The translations under genes and the position numbers were made by a program. From an uncultured Lachnospiraceae bacterium (GTDB taxonomy: Bacteria > Bacillota > Clostridia > Lachnospirales > Lachnospiraceae), in the NCBI GenBank assembly GCA_900549995.1, contig URQQ01000098.1, positions 1-11,414 of the forward strand: 11,414 nucleotides of DNA. Direction: 5' to 3'. Positions 1 through 6,981 of this stretch are shown one piece after another. Below the pieces are notes generated by a model. It saw only the letters and a list, made by a program, of their open reading frames with translations, did no database searches and was not told the origin of the DNA. How positions within the stretch are numbered: position 1 is the first letter of the stretch; every line of letters begins with the position of its first letter.

Positions 1-60
1 TGTCTTGCGGGGGCAGCGGGGGCCGCAGCGTTAGGAAAAAGAAAGACGGGGAAAAACTAA
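1..60 (+). CDS. C-terminal end of an upstream protein, possibly cell-wall anchored (partial)
   Basis: Frame 1 is open from the left edge to a TAA at 58-60 and gives 19 residues: a small-residue hydrophobic run rich in Ala and Gly (LAGAAGAAALG), then a basic tail (KRKTGKN). A hydrophobic stretch followed by a short positive tail at the extreme C-terminus is what sortase-processed (LPXTG-type) surface proteins look like. The sorting motif itself would lie outside the window, so this is inference. It could equally be the last transmembrane helix of an ordinary membrane protein. No clear terminator follows before the next promoter. Confidence 0.45.
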   Translation, partial: CLAGAAGAAALGKRKTGKN

Positions 61-94
61 AATGCCATAAGTTTGAAGAAAACTCTCTTTGCTG

Positions 95-123
95 TAGAAT
101 TTTGAGATACGTGGTGCTATAAT
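95..123 (+). promoter_or_regulatory. Promoter with extended -10 for the cytidylate-kinase-like gene
   Basis: A perfect TATAAT at 118-123 is preceded by TGC (115-117), an extended -10. The -35 at 95-100 (TAGAAT, 17-nt spacer) is poor, as is common with extended -10 promoters. Transcription would start near 130, about 35 nt before the ATG at 166. Confidence 0.6.
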
Positions 124-165
124 GGAGGTACTTTAAAAATCACCTACTACTAAGGAGGAGTTCTT

Positions 166-651
166 ATGAGATTAGTAATTACGATGAGCCGCCGGTATGG
201 GACTGGCGCAAGCATTATTGCAAATGAACTGTCACAGAGGCTTCATATACCTGTTTATGATAAGACGGATGTGGAGCAGGAAATGTATAAGAATGCCTAT
301 GATTCGGAAGTGGAGGTGATCCGTGAGCTGGCACAGGAGCCGTGCATTATTCTGGGACGCTGTGCTTCTGAGATATTGAAGGATCAGAGGAATGTGTTCA
401 ATATCTATGTATGTGCGGATAAGGAAGACCGGATCCAGAGAATTATGAAGCTGGAATCTCTTACATACGATGAGGCGAAAGACAAGGTTGAGAAGACCGA
501 TGAGGAGAGAGCAAAGTATTATCATGAACATACCGGAAGAGCCTGGGGAGATGTGAATGACTATCACATGATTTTGAACACATCGGATCTGGGAATTGAG
601 AACTGTGCCGATATATTAATGAGATATTTTGAGAAAAAGGAATATATTTAA
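166..651 (+). CDS. Short cytidylate-kinase-like protein
   Basis: This 161-residue cytoplasmic protein resembles the cytidylate-kinase-like family that is common in clostridia, a P-loop nucleotide kinase fold of uncertain substrate. Visible family features are the N-terminal beta strand and P-loop region (TMSRRYGTGAS, residues 6-16), YDK at 31-33, the ILGRCAS block at 62-68, and the C-terminal block with WGDVNDYHMILNTSDLGI. Family members are usually near 200 residues. Here the stretch between YDK and the IRELA helix is only about 18 residues, where relatives have several tens more, so an internal segment appears to be missing. The glycine-rich loop also has Ala15 where Gly is usual. The start is set by AAGGAGG at 152-158, 7 nt before the ATG. 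Fold assignment is fairly sure; catalytic activity is not. Confidence 0.75.
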   Translation: MRLVITMSRRYGTGASIIANELSQRLHIPVYDKTDVEQEMYKNAYDSEVEVIRELAQEPCIILGRCASEILKDQRNVFNIYVCADKEDRIQRIMKLESLTYDEAKDKVEKTDEERAKYYHEHTGRAWGDVNDYHMILNTSDLGIENCADILMRYFEKKEYI

Positions 652-654
652 GGA

Positions 655-683
655 TTGTTCCGCTGTGGATGAATAGTTATGAT
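655..683 (+). promoter_or_regulatory. Candidate promoter just upstream of a terminator
   Basis: TTGTTC at 655-660 and TATGAT at 678-683 are separated by 17 nt. Initiation would be near 690, immediately before the hairpin at 697-724. It is the only promoter-like pair I see ahead of the FliB-like gene, so it may drive that gene through a leader with a terminator, or it may be fortuitous. Confidence 0.35.
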
Positions 684-696
684 ATGATTTTAGAGG

Positions 697-724
697 AAAA
701 ACAGACCGTGACCGGTCTGTTTTT
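697..724 (+). terminator. Rho-independent terminator after the cytidylate-kinase-like gene
   Basis: The left arm ACAGACCG (701-708) pairs perfectly with CGGTCTGT (713-720) around a TGAC loop. AAAA (697-700) pairs with TTTT (721-724), giving a 12-bp stem that ends in the U tract. The flanking A and T runs could let it act in both directions. It lies 45 nt after the stop at 651. Confidence 0.8.
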
Positions 725-732
725 CATTCTGC

Positions 733-765
733 CTGGAACAGATACTCAAAAGCAGTCTGTTTCAG
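733..765 (+). promoter_or_regulatory. Second leader hairpin before the FliB-like gene
   Basis: CTGGAACAGA (733-742) pairs with TCTGTTTCAG (756-765) with one G-U pair and a 13-nt loop. It ends 6 nt before the ribosome binding site region at 772-779. No U tract follows, so it is not a terminator. Its right arm shares GTCTGTTT with the right arm of the preceding terminator, so alternative pairings are possible. Confidence 0.4.
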
Positions 766-773
766 CAGGAGAA

Positions 774-779
774 AGGAGG
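774..779 (+). promoter_or_regulatory. Ribosome binding site that decides the FliB-like start
   Basis: AGGAGG ends at 779. The ATG at 785 leaves a 5-nt spacer, while the in-frame GTG at 782 would leave only 2 nt. The ATG at 785 is therefore preferred. Confidence 0.8.
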
Positions 780-784
780 AAGTG

Positions 785-1942
785 ATGCAGTATACGGTAC
801 CACACTATTATACGAAGTTTAGCTGCACGGCATCTGAGTGCAGTGATACATGCTGTGCCGGCTGGCAGATTGCAATTGATGAGAGAACCCTTGGGAAATA
901 TAAAAAGGCGAAAGGAGCGTTTGGAAACCGGCTCCGCAATTCTGTGGATTTTAAGGAGGCATCTTTTCGGCAGTATGAAGGGAGATGCGCCTTTTTGAAC
1001 GAGGAAAATCTCTGTGACATTTACAGTGAGGCAGGACCTTCCATGCTGTGTAAGACATGCAGGCTTTACCCAAGGCATGTAGAAGAGTATGACGGACTTC
1101 GGGAAATTTCGCTGTCGTTGTCATGCCCGGAGGCGGCAGAAATCATCTTGGGAAACAGTGAAAAAGTTCATTTTATCACGAAAGAGAAGGAGACGGCTAC
1201 ACCCTGGGAAGAGGAGTTTGATTTTCTTCTGTTCACGAAACTGATGGATGCAAGGGAGGTAATGTTTCAGATTGTTCAGGACCGGGAACGTTCCCTTCGG
1301 GTGCGTATGGGGACGATTCTGGGATTTGCCCATGACCTGCAGTCCAGGATTGACAGAAACCAGATCTTTGCGGTGGATGAAATCAACGAGAGATATGGCA
1401 GGGAAGGTGCGAAAGAAAAACTTGATCAGAGATTGACGCAGTGTGAGGCGGGAGATGACATCAGGTTTGGACGGATGAAGCATATGATGGAAGATCTTGA
1501 AAAACTCGAGGTTCTGAGGCCGTCATGGCCGGAGAAACTCCAATCGATGCAGAAGATTCTGTATGGGGATGGCTTAGAGGAATACCGAAAGTGGAGAACC
1601 AGATTTCAGAGAGAAAAAACGGAGCAGCATGACTGGGAGATCATAGGAGAGCAGCTAATGGTATATTTTCTATTCACCTATATGGCAGGTGCAGTCTATG
1701 ATGACGATGTTTTTTCGAAGGTGAAACTGTCCGTTGTGAGCACATTGCTGATCATGGAGATGTTTCTAAGTGTATATAAGAAAAATGGAGGAAAAATCTC
1801 ATCAGAAGAAGTTGTGAAAGCAGCCTGTGCTTATTCACGGGAGGTGGAACATTCGGATGAGAATCTGAATCTGCTGGAAGAGATTTATACATGCAATGAA
1901 AGATATCATCTGGAATCCCTTCTGGCGTGTGTGATGTCTTAA
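785..1942 (+). CDS. FliB-family lysine-N-methylase-like protein
   Basis: This 385-residue soluble protein matches the family annotated as flagellin lysine-N-methylase, named for Salmonella FliB, which methylates lysines on flagellin. The N-terminal third carries the family cysteine pattern: C14, C19, C23-C24 (followed by AGW), C68 and C77 (LCDIY), C89 and C92 (MLCKTCRLYPRH), and C114 (SLSCPEAA). So many cysteines suggest a metal or iron-sulfur site, which is inference. The remainder is helical and less conserved, with no membrane segment. The start at 785 follows from the ribosome binding site spacing. The MATE gene begins about 30 nt after the stop, so the two are probably co-transcribed. 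No flagellar gene is present here, and family members also occur away from flagellar loci, so the substrate may not be flagellin. Confidence 0.8.
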   Translation: MQYTVPHYYTKFSCTASECSDTCCAGWQIAIDERTLGKYKKAKGAFGNRLRNSVDFKEASFRQYEGRCAFLNEENLCDIYSEAGPSMLCKTCRLYPRHVEEYDGLREISLSLSCPEAAEIILGNSEKVHFITKEKETATPWEEEFDFLLFTKLMDAREVMFQIVQDRERSLRVRMGTILGFAHDLQSRIDRNQIFAVDEINERYGREGAKEKLDQRLTQCEAGDDIRFGRMKHMMEDLEKLEVLRPSWPEKLQSMQKILYGDGLEEYRKWRTRFQREKTEQHDWEIIGEQLMVYFLFTYMAGAVYDDDVFSKVKLSVVSTLLIMEMFLSVYKKNGGKISSEEVVKAACAYSREVEHSDENLNLLEEIYTCNERYHLESLLACVMS

Positions 1943-1958
1943 AAAGAAAAAAGTGAAT

Positions 1959-1963
1959 GGGAG
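1959..1963 (+). promoter_or_regulatory. Ribosome binding site that decides the first MATE start
   Basis: GGGAG at 1959-1963 abuts the ATG at 1964 directly, so it cannot serve that codon. It lies 9 nt before the in-frame ATG at 1973, which is preferred. Confidence 0.55.
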
Positions 1964-1972
1964 ATGGGATTT

Positions 1973-3328
1973 ATGGAAGAGAAAAAGAAAGTAAAGAATC
2001 AGGATATGACCCAGGGAAGTGTTGTCAAATCCATTCTTTTGTTTTCTGTGCCGCTTCTGATTGGAAATATTTTTCAGCAGCTTTATAATACAGCAGATTC
2101 GGTGATTGCGGGGAACTTTATCGGGAAGCAGGCTCTGGCAGCGATCGGTTCCAGCAACTCACTGATCAATCTGATGATCGGGCTTTTCCTCGGGATCGCA
2201 AGCGGTGCAGGGGTTGTGATTGCCCAGTATTATGGAGCGAAAATGGAAGAAAAAATGCAGTGGGCAGTCCACACATCGATTGCGGTCAGTATTTTGGGAG
2301 GCATACTTCTGACAGTTCTTGGAGTTGTTCTGTCACCTCAGATACTGAAACTGATGGGAACGCCAAAAGAAATCATGGAGCAGTCGGTTGTGTATCTGCG
2401 GATCTTTTTTCTCGGGTCAGTATTTAATCTGGTATATAATATGGCATCCGGTATTCTGAGAGGGATTGGAGATTCCAAACGTCCTCTTTATTATCTCTGT
2501 ATTACTTCTGTGATAAATATCCTTCTGGATCTTTTGTTTGTCATTGTCTTTCACATGGGAGTCAGCGGTGCTGCGCTTGCGACAATTCTTTCCCAGGCAC
2601 TGTCGGCAGTTCTTGTTGTGGGGACGCTGATGAAGGATCAGGATATCTATACGCTGCACCTTCGGAAGATACGGATTGACGGTAAAATGATGAAAAGAAT
2701 CCTGAAGATCGGCGTGCCTTCCGGCGTGCAGTCCGCCATTATCTCTCTGTCCAATGTTGTAGTGCAGGCGAATATTAACAGCTTCGGTGCAAATGCAGTC
2801 GCCGGCTGCAGTTCCTACATGAAGATTGACGGTTTTGTCGTCCTTCCGATTATGAGTTTTGGCATGGCGGCGATGACTTATACGGGACAGAATATCGGTG
2901 CAGGAAGAAAGGACCGCGTAAAGAGCGGGGCGGTGAAGACACTGATGATCGGAGGCATCTACTGCCTGCTGATGTCTGTGGTTATGTTCTGCTTTGGAAA
3001 GGGTGCGCTTACGATATTCTCAAGAGATGCGGCTGTGAATGCAAGCGGTTATACAATGCTTAAGATTCTGGTGCCGTTTTATATCTGCATCAGCATTTCC
3101 CAGGTGCTTGGCGGGGTGTTCCGGGGAGCAGGGAAATCCCTGGCTACCATGATGATTATGGTAGGAAGCATGGTAATTATCCGAATGATCTGGGTGAACC
3201 TGATGGTATTGGTATCTCCCACGCTTGACACTGTATTGTGGGGATATCCGGTGTCCTGGATTTTTGCGATGCTTGGGTCACTCCTCTATGCGTGGAAAGG
3301 AAAATGGCTGACAGAACAGAAGTTATAA
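1973..3328 (+). CDS. MATE-family multidrug/cation-coupled efflux transporter
   Basis: This 451-residue integral membrane protein belongs to the MATE (MatE/NorM/DinF-like) family of 12-helix antiporters, which export drugs or metabolites using a sodium or proton gradient. Diagnostic stretches are the short charged N-terminus ending in DMTQGSVVKS, then LFSVPLLIGNIFQQLYNTAD in helix 1, VIAGNFIGKQALAAIGSS, GLFLGIASGAGVVIAQYYGA, ILRGIGDSKRPLYYL between the helices of the first half, and GVPSGVQSAI opening the second half. Length is typical and no disruption is seen. The start is ATG 1973, with 1964 the alternative. It follows the FliB-like gene by 30 nt with no terminator between them and ends in the bidirectional terminator at 3335-3387. 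The exported substrate cannot be told from sequence. Confidence 0.92.
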   Translation: MEEKKKVKNQDMTQGSVVKSILLFSVPLLIGNIFQQLYNTADSVIAGNFIGKQALAAIGSSNSLINLMIGLFLGIASGAGVVIAQYYGAKMEEKMQWAVHTSIAVSILGGILLTVLGVVLSPQILKLMGTPKEIMEQSVVYLRIFFLGSVFNLVYNMASGILRGIGDSKRPLYYLCITSVINILLDLLFVIVFHMGVSGAALATILSQALSAVLVVGTLMKDQDIYTLHLRKIRIDGKMMKRILKIGVPSGVQSAIISLSNVVVQANINSFGANAVAGCSSYMKIDGFVVLPIMSFGMAAMTYTGQNIGAGRKDRVKSGAVKTLMIGGIYCLLMSVVMFCFGKGALTIFSRDAAVNASGYTMLKILVPFYICISISQVLGGVFRGAGKSLATMMIMVGSMVIIRMIWVNLMVLVSPTLDTVLWGYPVSWIFAMLGSLLYAWKGKWLTEQKL

Positions 3329-3334
3329 AAGAAG

Positions 3335-3387
3335 AAAAAGAAGTCCATACGGCTGGGGAAATAAACAGCCGTATGGACTTCTTTTTT
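3335..3387. terminator. Bidirectional terminator between convergent MATE genes
   Basis: A perfect 21-bp inverted repeat (3335-3355 with 3366-3386) encloses a 10-nt loop. The left arm begins with AAAAA and the right arm ends in T6 (3382-3387), so each strand gets a GC-containing stem followed by a U tract. The right arm overlaps the TAA stop of the minus-strand MATE gene (3386-3388). Confidence 0.93.
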
Positions 3388-4741
3388 ATTTTGCATTCTC
3401 GAGTTTCCGTATTTTGAATATGTAATAGACAATGAAAAGGACTGCACTCACAATCCAGGTAACCGGATAGCTGTAGATAATCGTTGCGATTCCAGGCTTT
3501 ATGGGGACTGCAATGATAATCCACAGGACTCTTAAGAGACAGACACCGCACATGGTTATGATCATAGGAACAATCACATCACCGATTCCACGGAGCGCCC
3601 CGGAGAGGACTTCTATGAACACGAAGAAGATATAACACGGGGTGATCATCGCAAGCATTTCGGAGCCGATTTCCACGACACGGGCATCTGTTGTAAAGAT
3701 ATGGAACAGAGGAACCCGTGCCACCATCAGGAATACAACGAGGATGAGGGAGGCGATAAAATCAATTCCCATACAGACACGGACACTCTTCTTCACACGG
3801 GAATACTTCCCGGCACCGTAATTTTGACCGACGAATGTTGTGATCGCAATTCCGAAAGCCCCGCTGATCATCCAGAAAATGGCGTCCAGTTTCCCGTAGG
3901 CCGCCCATGCTGCCATCGTATCTGTCCCATAATCATTAAGAGCTGCCTGGATTACAATGTTGGAGATACTGTACATGATCGTCTGAAATCCGCCGGGCAG
4001 ACCGATGCGGAGCTGAGATTTTAATACTGAGCCATGGAGCCGTATTCTCTTTAAGTGAAGCCTGATCAGGTCATTGGATGCCATCAGAGTATAAGTTACC
4101 AGGACGGCGCTCACAGCCTGCGCAATCAATGTGGCGATAGCGACACCTGCGATTCCCAGATGAAAGATGACAACCATCACAATATCCAGGATGATATTGA
4201 TAATACTGCAGATAATCAGATAGTAAAGCGGCCGTTTGGAATCTCCGATTGCCCTTAAAATACTGGAACCTACATTGTAGATAAATACGAACAGGATGCC
4301 TCCAAAGTAAATGCGCAGGTAAATGGTGGATTGTGCGATCAGTTCTTTTGGTGTATGCATCCATTTCAGCATGGCGGGAGCGAGAATCATACCTGCCGCC
4401 GTGATAATCACACTTCCGATGAGAGAAAAAGCATACGCAGTGTGAAGGCTTTGCTGCAGGCTTTTTTTATCTTCCGCCCCGTAAAACTGAGAGATGATGA
4501 CAGAGGCACCGGAGGCAAGCCCTGTGAAGAATCCGACAACAAGGTTAATGATCTGGCTCGCAGATCCGCCGACACTCGCCAGTGCGGCTTTTCCTACGAA
4601 CCGGCCGACAATGACAGTGTCGATTGTATTGTAAAACTGCTGAAAAAATGTGCCAAGTACGATGGGGAAAAAGAAGAGGAGCAGCTGTCTCCAGATGACC
4701 CCTTCCGTAATTTGGTTTGCTGACTGGTTTCTATGTTTCAT
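3386..4741 (-). CDS. Second MATE-family efflux transporter
   Basis: This 451-residue MATE antiporter is a clear paralogue of the plus-strand one. It has the ITEGVIWRQLLLFFFPIVLG opening, then FFQQFYNTIDTVIVGRFVGK, GFFTGLASGASVIISQFYGA, ILRAIGDSKRPLYYL and GLPGGFQTIM at the start of the second half. The open frame extends upstream to 4798, but that would run into the end of the EIIC-EAL gene. ATG 4739-4741 gives the usual MATE N-terminus (MKHRNQSANQ). A Shine-Dalgarno AAAGGA lies at 4753-4758 on the minus strand, overlapping the stop of the upstream gene. The 16-nt gap to the EIIC-EAL gene and the lack of a promoter indicate one operon. Substrate unknown. Confidence 0.92.
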   Translation of the reverse strand: MKHRNQSANQITEGVIWRQLLLFFFPIVLGTFFQQFYNTIDTVIVGRFVGKAALASVGGSASQIINLVVGFFTGLASGASVIISQFYGAEDKKSLQQSLHTAYAFSLIGSVIITAAGMILAPAMLKWMHTPKELIAQSTIYLRIYFGGILFVFIYNVGSSILRAIGDSKRPLYYLIICSIINIILDIVMVVIFHLGIAGVAIATLIAQAVSAVLVTYTLMASNDLIRLHLKRIRLHGSVLKSQLRIGLPGGFQTIMYSISNIVIQAALNDYGTDTMAAWAAYGKLDAIFWMISGAFGIAITTFVGQNYGAGKYSRVKKSVRVCMGIDFIASLILVVFLMVARVPLFHIFTTDARVVEIGSEMLAMITPCYIFFVFIEVLSGALRGIGDVIVPMIITMCGVCLLRVLWIIIAVPIKPGIATIIYSYPVTWIVSAVLFIVYYIFKIRKLENAK

Positions 4742-4752
4742 GAGTATTTGTA

Positions 4753-4758
4753 TCCTTT
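4753..4758 (-). promoter_or_regulatory. Ribosome binding site deciding the second MATE start
   Basis: AAAGGA on the minus strand precedes ATG 4741 by 11 nt and shares a base with the TGA stop of the EIIC-EAL gene (4758-4760). This suggests translational coupling and argues against the longer start at 4798. Confidence 0.6.
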
Positions 4759-6878
4759 CAGTTAGAATTTGATGCAGTGCCGGTCTTGGACGCGGCAAGA
4801 TAATTTAAAAAATCAGTCAGGCACAGGGGCCTGCTGTAATAATAGCCCTGATATATTTTGCAGCCAAGTTCCAGGAGAACCTGTCTTTGCTCAGGTGTTT
4901 CTACATATTCCGCCACGACACGGAAATGCAGGTCGTCGGATAATTTCATAATTCCTGAGATGATATTTCTGGAACGCTCATTTGAAAGCAGTTTTTCCAT
5001 TAATGTTCCATCCAGTTTCACTTCATCAAAAAGATTTTCCTGAAGCAGAAGGATCGAACTGTGCCCCATTCCAAAATCATCCAGGCTGAATTCAATTCCG
5101 GCCTGCTTCAGAAGCTGGATTTTCTGGGCGAGCGCTTCTGAAGTGACCATCATCGTTCGCTCTGTAATTTCAAGCACGATGTGGATTCCTTCCGGAGCGT
5201 GCGTTTCGATAATATGAAGAACCTGATCCAGAAATCCGAGTGTCTCGAGCTGCTTCGGTGAAATATTCACGGACAGACAGAATTCCTGTGAGGAGTTTTG
5301 CTTCATCTCTGCTGCGTCGTGACAGGCTTTTTCGATGAGATAAAAGCTCAGCTCATCCAAAATTCCGCTTTCATATGCAAGGCCGATAATGACAGGAGGC
5401 GCAATGTAGCCGACGACAGGATGGTTCCAGCGGAGCAGGGCTTCCATGCCGTGGATGGTTCCGTCTTCCTTGATCTGTGCCTGATAGAAAAGATTAAGCT
5501 GGTCTCTGTGGATTGCGTTTTCCAGATCCATAGAGAGGGTTTTGGCATAATAGTTGTTGCGATACCCGTTTTTCAGATATTGGGGCATGACTCCAAGTTT
5601 TTCTCCGGCAGCCATATCCTCTTCCATACTTTTTACAGCGGTAAGAAATTCCTCTGTCTGGACTTTCTCGTTCCATTTGACAAAAGGAATATAGATCAGT
5701 ATGCCGATCACGATATTGACAACCTGAAGAATACTGCCGCTTAAGGAACCTGTTGCCTGATAACCGCTGAGCAGAATCGGAGAAGTCCATTGTACGGACT
5801 GGGTAACGACGGGAACAAGTCCGACAGAGACTGCAAAGGTACTCGTGAGCACCAAAACAAGAGGAGACAGTAAAAACGGAATAAGCATGACTGGATTTAA
5901 AATTACGGGGAAACCGAAAATTACAATCTCACTGATATTAAAAAGCGCGGAAGGAAGCGCTACAAATGCCATCTTGCGGTTGTGGCTTTTTCTGGCACAG
6001 AGGCCAAGAGCCAGTACGAGGCACAGAGCACTGCCGCAGCCTCCAAGGAAAACAAAAGTATCCAGAAAAGTTTTGGAGAAGATTTTATCCGGATTCTGGC
6101 CGGCAAGAATCATTGCCTGATTGAGTTCAATATTATGCTCAAATAACCGCTGGGATACAGCTTCCAGCGTATTCGTTCCATGAATCCCGAAAAACCACAG
6201 TACATGTGTCATCAGCACATAAAACAGGATTCCAGGGAGATTTTCTCCTATGTTTTCAAACAGGCGGAGAAACAGGTAGGAGCCAAAATTCGTAATATTT
6301 GCGCTGTGCCATATGGATCTGAGAAGCAGGCCGCTCACAGCAAAAATGAGCAGAATGATCACGGCAGGGATGAGGCTGCTGACTGCAAGGTTATACAGAT
6401 ATTCAGCTCCGGTCATATGCAGTTTTTTGAAGTACCCGCCAAAGTTTGCCCTTTTTGAGAACAGGACGCAGGAAAGCATCGTGATACACATGGCGGTGAA
6501 AACCCACTCAGCGCCGAAGATATATTCTTTCTGCCCTGTGATACCGCCGCAGAACGCCAGGTAAGAGACAAGGGAAACAACAGGATAAAGAAAGACCCCG
6601 TCATTTTCGCAAAGGCGCCCAAAGGATAAGCTGATCGTAAGAATCAACAGTAGTGCCAGCGAACCAAGGGTAATATCGTATACGCTTGTCATGAGTTCTT
6701 TGAAAGCACCCCCGAGGAAGCTTTCAAGAAAATCCAGATAAGGTGTATACGGAAAGTTAATAATGAGCAAAGCAAAAGAACCCATGATCAGAAATGGAAT
6801 CGCAAGTGTAAGGCCATGTCTGACTGCCAGGGCGTAAATGGAAGTACGGAAGAATTTTGTTAGTTTGGTTGGTTTCAT
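4758..6878 (-). CDS. PTS EIIC-like membrane domain fused to an EAL cyclic-di-GMP phosphodiesterase
   Basis: A 706-residue fusion. Residues 1 to about 400 form a multi-helix permease of the lactose/cellobiose EIIC family. They include FGIHG with His233 and NISEIVIFGFPVILNP with Glu317, matching the conserved His and Glu of the cellobiose EIIC sugar site. After a linker (about 403-450), residues 455-695 form an EAL domain that hydrolyses cyclic-di-GMP. The metal and catalytic residues all appear present: Glu479 (EALLRW), Asn538 (SVNIS), Glu570 (EITE), Asp600-Asp601 (DDFG), Lys621 (KLD), Glu657/Glu660 (AEYVET) and Gln677 (QGYYYSRP). No EIIA or EIIB gene is nearby, so the permease half probably senses a sugar rather than phosphorylating it (inference). 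Tyr658 replaces the usual Gly of AEGVET. AAGGAG lies 5 nt before the ATG. The gene leads an operon with the second MATE. Confidence 0.92.
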   Translation of the reverse strand: MKPTKLTKFFRTSIYALAVRHGLTLAIPFLIMGSFALLIINFPYTPYLDFLESFLGGAFKELMTSVYDITLGSLALLLILTISLSFGRLCENDGVFLYPVVSLVSYLAFCGGITGQKEYIFGAEWVFTAMCITMLSCVLFSKRANFGGYFKKLHMTGAEYLYNLAVSSLIPAVIILLIFAVSGLLLRSIWHSANITNFGSYLFLRLFENIGENLPGILFYVLMTHVLWFFGIHGTNTLEAVSQRLFEHNIELNQAMILAGQNPDKIFSKTFLDTFVFLGGCGSALCLVLALGLCARKSHNRKMAFVALPSALFNISEIVIFGFPVILNPVMLIPFLLSPLVLVLTSTFAVSVGLVPVVTQSVQWTSPILLSGYQATGSLSGSILQVVNIVIGILIYIPFVKWNEKVQTEEFLTAVKSMEEDMAAGEKLGVMPQYLKNGYRNNYYAKTLSMDLENAIHRDQLNLFYQAQIKEDGTIHGMEALLRWNHPVVGYIAPPVIIGLAYESGILDELSFYLIEKACHDAAEMKQNSSQEFCLSVNISPKQLETLGFLDQVLHIIETHAPEGIHIVLEITERTMMVTSEALAQKIQLLKQAGIEFSLDDFGMGHSSILLLQENLFDEVKLDGTLMEKLLSNERSRNIISGIMKLSDDLHFRVVAEYVETPEQRQVLLELGCKIYQGYYYSRPLCLTDFLNYLAASKTGTASNSN

Positions 6879-6934
6879 GGGTGCTCCTTATGAAAAATTG
6901 CTCCAAATTGGACTTAGACTATAGTTCTGAAGTA

Positions 6935-6963
6935 ATTATACATTCTTTTTCGAAAAAAGTCAT
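6935..6963 (-). promoter_or_regulatory. Promoter of the EIIC-EAL/MATE operon
   Basis: On the minus strand, ATGACT (6963-6958) and a perfect TATAAT (6940-6935) are separated by 17 nt. The start would be near 6928, with a leader of about 50 nt. The spacer contains the palindrome TTTTTCGAAAAA (6946-6957). Confidence 0.65.
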
Positions 6964-6981
6964 CGTTTTTTCCTTCGATAG

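Noticed and set aside
782..787. GTG at 782 as the start of the FliB-like gene
   Set aside because: It would sit only 2 nt after AGGAGG; the ATG at 785 has a workable 5-nt spacer.
3701..4723. Plus-strand open frames inside the minus-strand MATE gene
   Set aside because: The residue composition is unlike real proteins (rich in His, Cys, Asp), no start signals are seen, and the opposite strand encodes a conserved transporter.
4742..4798. Longer start of the minus-strand MATE at 4798
   Set aside because: It would overlap the end of the EIIC-EAL gene and add a non-MATE leader; the ribosome binding site serves ATG 4741.
5298..5744. Plus-strand open frame of 148 codons within the EIIC-EAL gene
   Set aside because: It is a reading-frame shadow of a clearly conserved minus-strand gene, with no ribosome binding site and no recognisable protein.
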